In this document: one piece after another, positions 37,101 to 40,105 of the stretch
How the letters are laid out: every line of letters begins with the position of its first letter
Numbering within the stretch: position 1 is the first letter of the stretch
IMG/VR virus record: IMGVR_UViG_3300042922_000422
Coordinates: 1-40,105 of that record
Direction: 5' to 3' (one strand)
DNA length: 40,105 bases
From: a virus
Notes under the pieces: model-generated
The model's database searches: none
What the model was told of the DNA's origin: nothing
The model's input: only the letters and a program-made list of their open reading frames with translations
Position numbers and translations under genes: made by a program

Positions 37101-37799
37101 CTGTCTGTGGCCGTTACCGTGAATGGCGAAGCTGTTGATACCCGTGTCGCTTTGAATGCCAATCAATTTGTATTGATGAGCGGCACCGACGGCAATCGTT
37201 ATTCACCTTTTGCAGTGGTTAACGGGCAGGTATTCATGAATAGCGGCTTTATTCAGGACGGCACCATAACCACCGCGAAAATTGGTGATGTTATTCAGTC
37301 TAATAACTATGTTTCCGGCAGTACGGGATGGTGCATCAGGAAAGACGGCGGCTCAGAATTTAGCAATGTCACAATCAGGGGGACGGTCTACGCCTCCAGT
37401 GGTGAATTCAGGGGCACCGTATATGCCAATGATGGTGACTTTCAAGGCACGGTCTACGCCAATAAAATTGTTGGTAACATTTCAGAGTCGAAGATGTATC
37501 CACCATTTGAGCAGCCTACTGCCTTAAGCCATACCATGAATATTAATTATGCTGGTAACCCAAGACTACCCGTTAGGCTGTCCATTTTCTTCACAATAAA
37601 CGAATACACAAAGGGGACTCGATTTTGGGTGGATGGGGTTGAGTTTAATGACCGTTCCGTTGGTAAATCATACGGAGTAACGGTGGATCTCCCAACTGGT
37701 GCTTCAAGAACAATCGCGATTCGCGCATCCGGTAGCGGTCGAATTGTGACCAGCCCGATAATTGCAATCGTTACTCCGCAAGGAACCGGATTAAGTTAA
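34197..37799 (+). CDS. Host specificity protein J-like, tail tip and receptor binding, 1200 aa
   Basis: The N-terminal half (GAKGGGGKQHTPKEQDDNLL..., EYVIEMQVDGGSWQEV, LNDRFGLGDRLNADNVDRWM, GVNQLEITAIGCTRQSEANR) is the conserved lambda J tip domain. Fibronectin-III domains fill about residues 620-810, a helical region (810-950) follows, and the C-terminal part (950-1200) is variable. Residues 1061-1094 hold three RGTVYA/QGTVYA units, likely trimeric beta-helix rungs. The end after that should bind the receptor. The gene is about 70 residues longer than lambda J (1132). Confidence 0.95.
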   Translation: MTKKTIHGAKGGGGKQHTPKEQDDNLLSVAKAKVLVALGEGEFEGQLDGKSIFLDGTPLINPDGSENFPGVKWEFRPGTQAQEYIQGIPGAENEFPLSNTQITTEKDWTRTFDDSTLSAVRLRIKWPQLFKQKDNGDMVGYTLEYVIEMQVDGGSWQEVLKTAVSGKTTGGYERSHRVDLPAGKTWNIRLRRLTANANSARIGDTMILESYTTIIDAKLRYPNTALLYMEFDSSQFNGSIPQISCEPRGRVIRVPANYDPETRNYTGAWDGTFKWAWTDNPAWIFYDLVLNDRFGLGDRLNADNVDRWMLYSVAQYCDQLVPDGKGGEGKEPRYVCNVYVQNRADAFTVLRDFAAIFRGMTYWGGDQLMVLADMPRDVDFIYTRANVIEGRFTYASSTTKARYSTALVSWSDPDNQYADAMEPVFEPDLVNRYGVNQLEITAIGCTRQSEANRKGRWGILTNNRDRIVTFGVGLDGNIPLPGYIIAIADEMLSGRVMGGRISAVDGRALTLDRVPSANKDDRLLVNMPDGTVQARTIADVSGNVITVTTVWDTMPDAGACWVVESDDLYAQQYRVTSVTDNGDGTYTISAAWHDPDKYERIDTGAIIDERPISVVPPGHVVAPKNVKIEGFSVINQGMSIQTLHASWDAAEGAIAYEAQWRRDDNNWVNVPRSSVCGFDIDGIYAGSYLVRVRAINAVEVSSVWGYSELTTLTGKEGNPPKPVNFSAEPLNWGVRLSWEFPADTSDTLKTEIQYVVDGDTGNPLLLADVPYPQRDYSQLGLKAGQQFMYRAQLVDKLGNESGWTDWIYGMANDEAGDYLGDIADDFLTKEDGEALISEITLDPESILQNALSAHDTVQQQWKQYGENRAGIIQAQTLAADANKSVAALETTVNAKFDDFEATASRLEQATADNSSAIGEIKDTVAVQYADLSAAVESKMDAYVDANGGSAIYTMKTGVEYKGQYYDAGLSVAVTVNGEAVDTRVALNANQFVLMSGTDGNRYSPFAVVNGQVFMNSGFIQDGTITTAKIGDVIQSNNYVSGSTGWCIRKDGGSEFSNVTIRGTVYASSGEFRGTVYANDGDFQGTVYANKIVGNISESKMYPPFEQPTALSHTMNINYAGNPRLPVRLSIFFTINEYTKGTRFWVDGVEFNDRSVGKSYGVTVDLPTGASRTIAIRASGSGRIVTSPIIAIVTPQGTGLS

Positions 37800-37820
37800 T
37801 CCCATCACTGAACTGTATTT

Positions 37821-37846
37821 AACCCGCCCATGATGGCGGGTTTTTT
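37821..37846 (+). terminator. Terminator between J and the fibre gene
   Basis: AACCCGCC, loop CATGAT, GGCGGGTT then TTTT. Confidence 0.88.
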
Positions 37847-37871
37847 ATTGCCTGATTCTGGAGAAACAAAA

Positions 37872-39356
37872 ATGGCAGCTGGAACTATTTCTATTAAAAA
37901 CGGTGAGAAGGTGATCACCGGTATCGATACAAACTTTACTGACGCGCTTAACCCCGGCGACTTCATCGTATTCACCGCCGGAAATGTGGTTTACACCCTG
38001 GCTATCAGATCCATCGAGAGCGACACCTCAGCAACGTTAACTAAAGCATACGCCGGGCCTACGGTTACAGGCGCTGGCTGGTCTGCTGTGCCATCGGGAA
38101 CCATGGCGGCGATCACAATGGAGGTGGTTACGCAGGTTACTGAAGCTTTGCGCGGGCTGAATTTTGATAAATCAAACTGGCAGCAGGTTTTTAGCAGTGA
38201 CGAAGAAATAACAGTTACGCTACCGGACGGGAAAACCTTCAGCGGCCCAAGCTGGGGAATGTTAATAGAGATGGTTAACGCCCTGAACACAAATATGGCC
38301 GCCCCAGTAGTTACTGGTACGTTGAATCAAGACGCCCTACCAAATGGAACCTATGGGCATACGATCTTATCTGGCAGCGCCACTACTGGTGCGAAGCATT
38401 ATCTGCGTAAGTTTCGCGGCGCTCAACCAGACACCGTATTTCATGAAACTGTCGAAGGCTCGCTTTACAGGCTGGCTACTGGCAGAACAGATGAACAGAG
38501 TGTTTTAGAGATCAACAATAACGCTTATCTGCGTGTTCCTGGCGAATTTCAGACTACCAACCCGAACGGGCTTCGCATCGCTTACGGCGACTATGGAACA
38601 CTTATTCGCAGTGACGGCGGCATTACCTATTTTCTGTTAACAAACGCTGGCGATCCTTTCGGTAACTGGAATGCACTTCGCCCGATCTTGTTCGAGAACA
38701 CTACCGGACGCGTTACCCTGGGCGAGGGGGTGAACGTTACCGGCGCGGGGATCAATACAAACCTGCTAAATAGCACCGGCACTATTACGGCCCGTAATGC
38801 TGGCCCGTTCGCTTTCGCTGAGCAATATAACTCTGTTGCCTCCTCTTATTTTGAGGAAATTATCAACCTTGATAGTACGATCAGTGAATACCATGCGATG
38901 ATTAAACAAAGGATTAGCGCGCCTAATGCTGCCGCTTCCATCTCAATGGGTACATTGATCCAAAAAGGCGAAACAGAGAACTCAACGCACCTAAGCTGGC
39001 ACTTACATATGCGAGGCACCGAAGATAACGATGTGCTGCACGCTTGGGACATTCAAGGGAATTACAACGCCCCAGGCATGATCATTCCCGGCAACTATGA
39101 GAACTTCGACGCCCGTTATCAGCGCAATTTAGCAGCCTTTGCAGAGCATGAACTTACGCTTACTGAATTGCGTGAACACCGCATAAACTGTGCGATCCGC
39201 GCGATTCAGCCTTTGCAAGCTGCGGTCGATCTGGACATGGCTACCGATGCAGAACGTGAACAGCTAAACGCCCTCAAACTTTACCTGGTCGAACTGCATC
39301 GCCTTGATCTCACTAAACGACACGTAAAGTGGCCGAAAGCGCCAGATAACAGTTAA
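37872..39356 (+). CDS. Side tail fibre with C-terminal Tfa-like domain, 494 aa
   Basis: ATG at 37872 with GGAGAA upstream. N-terminal 150 residues (GTISIKNGEKVITGIDTNFT...) form an attachment module of beta type. The middle (about 160-400) has Gly/Asn-rich beta-stranded repeats of a receptor-binding fibre. The last 60 residues (ELREHRINCAIRAIQPLQAA, then AEREQLNALKLYLVELHRLD and KRHVKWPKAP) resemble the C terminus of separate tail-fibre assembly (Tfa) chaperones. No independent tfa gene follows, so fibre and chaperone appear fused. Confidence 0.85.
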   Translation: MAAGTISIKNGEKVITGIDTNFTDALNPGDFIVFTAGNVVYTLAIRSIESDTSATLTKAYAGPTVTGAGWSAVPSGTMAAITMEVVTQVTEALRGLNFDKSNWQQVFSSDEEITVTLPDGKTFSGPSWGMLIEMVNALNTNMAAPVVTGTLNQDALPNGTYGHTILSGSATTGAKHYLRKFRGAQPDTVFHETVEGSLYRLATGRTDEQSVLEINNNAYLRVPGEFQTTNPNGLRIAYGDYGTLIRSDGGITYFLLTNAGDPFGNWNALRPILFENTTGRVTLGEGVNVTGAGINTNLLNSTGTITARNAGPFAFAEQYNSVASSYFEEIINLDSTISEYHAMIKQRISAPNAAASISMGTLIQKGETENSTHLSWHLHMRGTEDNDVLHAWDIQGNYNAPGMIIPGNYENFDARYQRNLAAFAEHELTLTELREHRINCAIRAIQPLQAAVDLDMATDAEREQLNALKLYLVELHRLDLTKRHVKWPKAPDNS

Positions 39357-39374
39357 CCCGTTATCGTCCTTCCC

Positions 39375-39398
39375 AGCCCGTCCGATAGGGCGGGTTTT
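39375..39398 (+). terminator. Terminator closing the tail operon
   Basis: CCCGTCC/GGGCGGG (with one T-G pair), loop GATA, followed by TTTT. It separates the late operon from the SOS-controlled gene. Confidence 0.8.
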
Positions 39399-39440
39399 AT
39401 GTAGGGGGGAGTGGTAGGTGGTGAGAGTGTTTCGTTTCGC

Positions 39441-39483
39441 TTGACCTCCCCACACAATAAATCTACTGTTTTTATATACAGTA
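39441..39483 (+). promoter_or_regulatory. SOS box (LexA operator) and promoter of the right-end gene
   Basis: TACTGTTTTTATATACAGTA at 39464-39483 has perfect arms TACTG/CAGTA and the full CTGT-N8-ACAG consensus; only three of its twenty bases differ from the textbook LexA box. TTGACC at 39441-39446 is a -35, and 17 bp further the first bases of the box (TACTGT) serve as -10. LexA would cover the promoter. No other LexA box was noticed in the window. Confidence 0.92.
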
Positions 39484-39501
39484 TTAATTGGAGGGGATAC
39501 C

Positions 39502-39741
39502 GTGGCACGTTACGACGATAAAATAACCGCTTTTCACCAATCAGTCATTCGCGAACCATCCGGTAGGAGGGTCGTCAAAACCAGCAATTTTGTTAGAAAC
39601 CTGGCTGAATTTAATCATTACCTATCACTGTCGGAGGCGAACCGGTGGATAAAAAGGTACGCCAAAACATACAGAGACATATCGACAACAGAGGGCGAGG
39701 ATCGGCTATGGTTTCAATACAACCCTAACGGTGGGATCTAA
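39502..39741 (+). CDS. LexA-controlled 79-aa protein, candidate antirepressor
   Basis: GTG start at 39502; GGAGGGG lies 5 nt upstream and decides it. The protein (MARYDDKITAFHQSVIREPS...) is basic at its N terminus, with a helical middle (FVRNLAEFNHYLSLSEANRW) and a conserved-looking end (RDISTTEGEDRLWFQYNPNG). It has no DinI signature. Single gene directly after the SOS box and next to attR, where phage 186 keeps tum and Gifsy phages keep their antirepressors. Inference: it counteracts the protease-less repressor when DNA is damaged. Alternatives are an SOS modulator or lysogenic gene. Confidence 0.8.
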   Translation: MARYDDKITAFHQSVIREPSGRRVVKTSNFVRNLAEFNHYLSLSEANRWIKRYAKTYRDISTTEGEDRLWFQYNPNGGI

Positions 39742-39905
39742 TTATCTTGCCTCTCACCGGTCATATGATGGATAACGTTATTTGCCCGACATATCCGGCA
39801 AAACTGAAAAATCAGGATGATACTACCGGGGAGAGCCATCACGCGCTAAAATGCGACCGGGACGCCGCTGCAAATGCGGTTTAAAAATGTCCAGCAATTG
39901 TGAAA

Positions 39906-39926
39906 CAGGACAATAAACAGGACAAG
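39906..39926 (+). promoter_or_regulatory. Arm-type integrase sites of the right end
   Basis: CAGGACAAT (39906-39914) and CAGGACAAG (39918-39926), same direct orientation and 12-bp spacing as at 245-277, and with the same GAAA prefix. Just inside the core, GCGTCTAGC (39934-39942) resembles GCGCCTAGC at 187-195 in the left arm. Nothing else was seen between 39742 and 39905 but a weak hairpin (CCGC/GCGG at about 39866-39880). Confidence 0.7.
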
Positions 39927-39978
39927 AAATAAGGCGTCTAGCATAACCATCCAGATAAAACAGTAAGTTAGGGAATAC

Positions 39979-39998
39979 ATGCGAATATTGCTGAGTAA
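39979..39998. repeat. attR core: second 20-bp copy of the truD/surE overlap
   Basis: Identical to 108-127. It provides the surE start codon and first six codons, so the gene continues without change into host DNA. Confidence 0.95.
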
Positions 39999-40105
39999 CG
40001 ATGACGGGATCCATGCGCCAGGCATTCAGGCGCTGGCGAAGGCCTTGCGGGAATTTGCCGACGTACAGGTCGTCGCGCCCGATCGTAACCGCAGTGGCGC
40101 GTCCA
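39979..40105 (+). CDS. surE: SurE 5'-nucleotidase/stationary-phase survival protein, partial (N terminus)
   Basis: [20 protein letters not shown] continues [20 protein letters not shown] to the window edge. The metal-binding DD of SNDDG and the P-D-R-N-R-S-G motif identify SurE. In the uninterrupted chromosome the gene begins inside truD and is translationally coupled to it. Here its start is preceded by phage DNA with a weak binding site (TTAGGGA), so it depends on a phage-borne promoter, or on read-through from the LexA-controlled gene 240 bases upstream. Confidence 0.95.
   Translation, partial: MRILLSNDDGIHAPGIQALAKALREFADVQVVAPDRNRSGAS

Larger units (their letters stand above)
108..39998. 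mobile_element. Complete lambdoid siphophage prophage integrated in the truD/surE overlap
   Basis: A full set of temperate siphophage modules lies between two identical 20-bp copies of the truD/surE overlap: integrase, repressor/Cro switch, O/P replication, nin-like genes, Q, lysis, packaging, head, lambda-type tail and fibre. No essential module is visibly missing and no large gene is frameshifted or truncated, so the element looks able to grow. The tail genes follow lambda order (G/GT-H-M-L-K-I-J-fibre). The head genes (DUF4055-type portal, Mu F-like protein, scaffold, capsid with frameshifted Ig domain) are of a different, non-lambda type, so the phage is a mosaic. The distance between equivalent att bases is 39,871 bp. 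Confidence 0.97.

Noticed and set aside
39502-39741. DinI-family gene
   Set aside because: An SOS-controlled small gene near attR suggests DinI, but the sequence lacks its conserved pattern and acidic C-terminal helix.
39979-39998. tRNA-type attachment site
   Set aside because: P4-type integrases often use tRNA genes, but no cloverleaf is present at either end; the core is the truD/surE overlap.

Overview
The window is one complete lambdoid siphophage prophage of about 39.9 kb (39,871 bp between equivalent bases of its att sites) inside the chromosome of a member of the Enterobacterales. Host DNA survives only at the edges. Bases 1-127 encode the last codons of truD (tRNA pseudouridine synthase D) and 39979-40105 the first codons of surE. 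In the uninterrupted chromosome these genes overlap, and the prophage sits exactly in that overlap: the 20-bp core ATGCGAATATTGCTGAGTAA at 108-127 and 39979-39998 runs from the surE start codon to the truD stop codon. Both coding sequences are therefore intact, but surE is cut off from its upstream operon. The edge proteins closely resemble Escherichia, Klebsiella, Enterobacter and Salmonella homologues; I cannot name the species.

Layout. (1) 108-1649: attL, arm-type repeats, tyrosine integrase and an AlpA-like excisionase. (2) 1646-6827, minus strand: a leftward early operon of small uncharacterised proteins plus an MT-A70 adenine methyltransferase and a P-loop ATPase of the Sak4/phage nucleotide-binding type; seven consecutive genes overlap by 4 nt, including a 22-aa microprotein. 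(3) 6900-8103: the switch, with a short CI-like repressor lacking a protease domain, Cro-like and CII-like regulators, and 16-bp operators on both sides of the repressor. (4) 8124-9976: lambda-type replication genes O and P, with six iterons and an AT-rich stretch inside O. (5) 9980-11234: accessory insert with an ImmA/IrrE-type metallopeptidase translationally coupled to a two-helix membrane protein. (6) 11459-14079: nin-like region (NinB, a Cys-rich protein, a YbcO/DUF1364 nuclease, RusA) ending in a Q-like antiterminator. (7) 14067-14153: probable late promoter and its downstream terminator. (8) 14546-16149: lysis cassette (two holin-like proteins, CHAP-type endolysin, Rz with embedded Rz1). 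(9) 16181-17990: small accessory genes, two of them shorter than 60 codons. (10) 18050-27046: packaging and head genes, then connectors and tail tube. (11) 27089-39356: lambda-type tail module (G/GT, tape measure H, M, L, K, I, J and a fibre), interrupted by two AT-rich morons. (12) 39464-39741: an SOS (LexA) box driving a 79-aa gene beside attR.

How it works together. The switch chooses between lysogeny and early transcription in both directions. Q should then let polymerase leaving the late promoter read through about a dozen intrinsic terminators scattered between the late genes. Two programmed -1 frameshift sites are visible: the usual G/GT site in the tail chaperones (A AAA AAC), and one at the last codons of the major capsid protein (A AAA AAG), which would append an 88-residue Ig-like domain to a fraction of capsid subunits. 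The most interesting inference concerns induction. The repressor has no self-cleaving domain, while the gene at the far right end has a perfect LexA box, so SOS induction probably works through a LexA-controlled antirepressor (the logic of 186 Tum and the Gifsy antirepressors), possibly with the ImmA-like peptidase as a second route.
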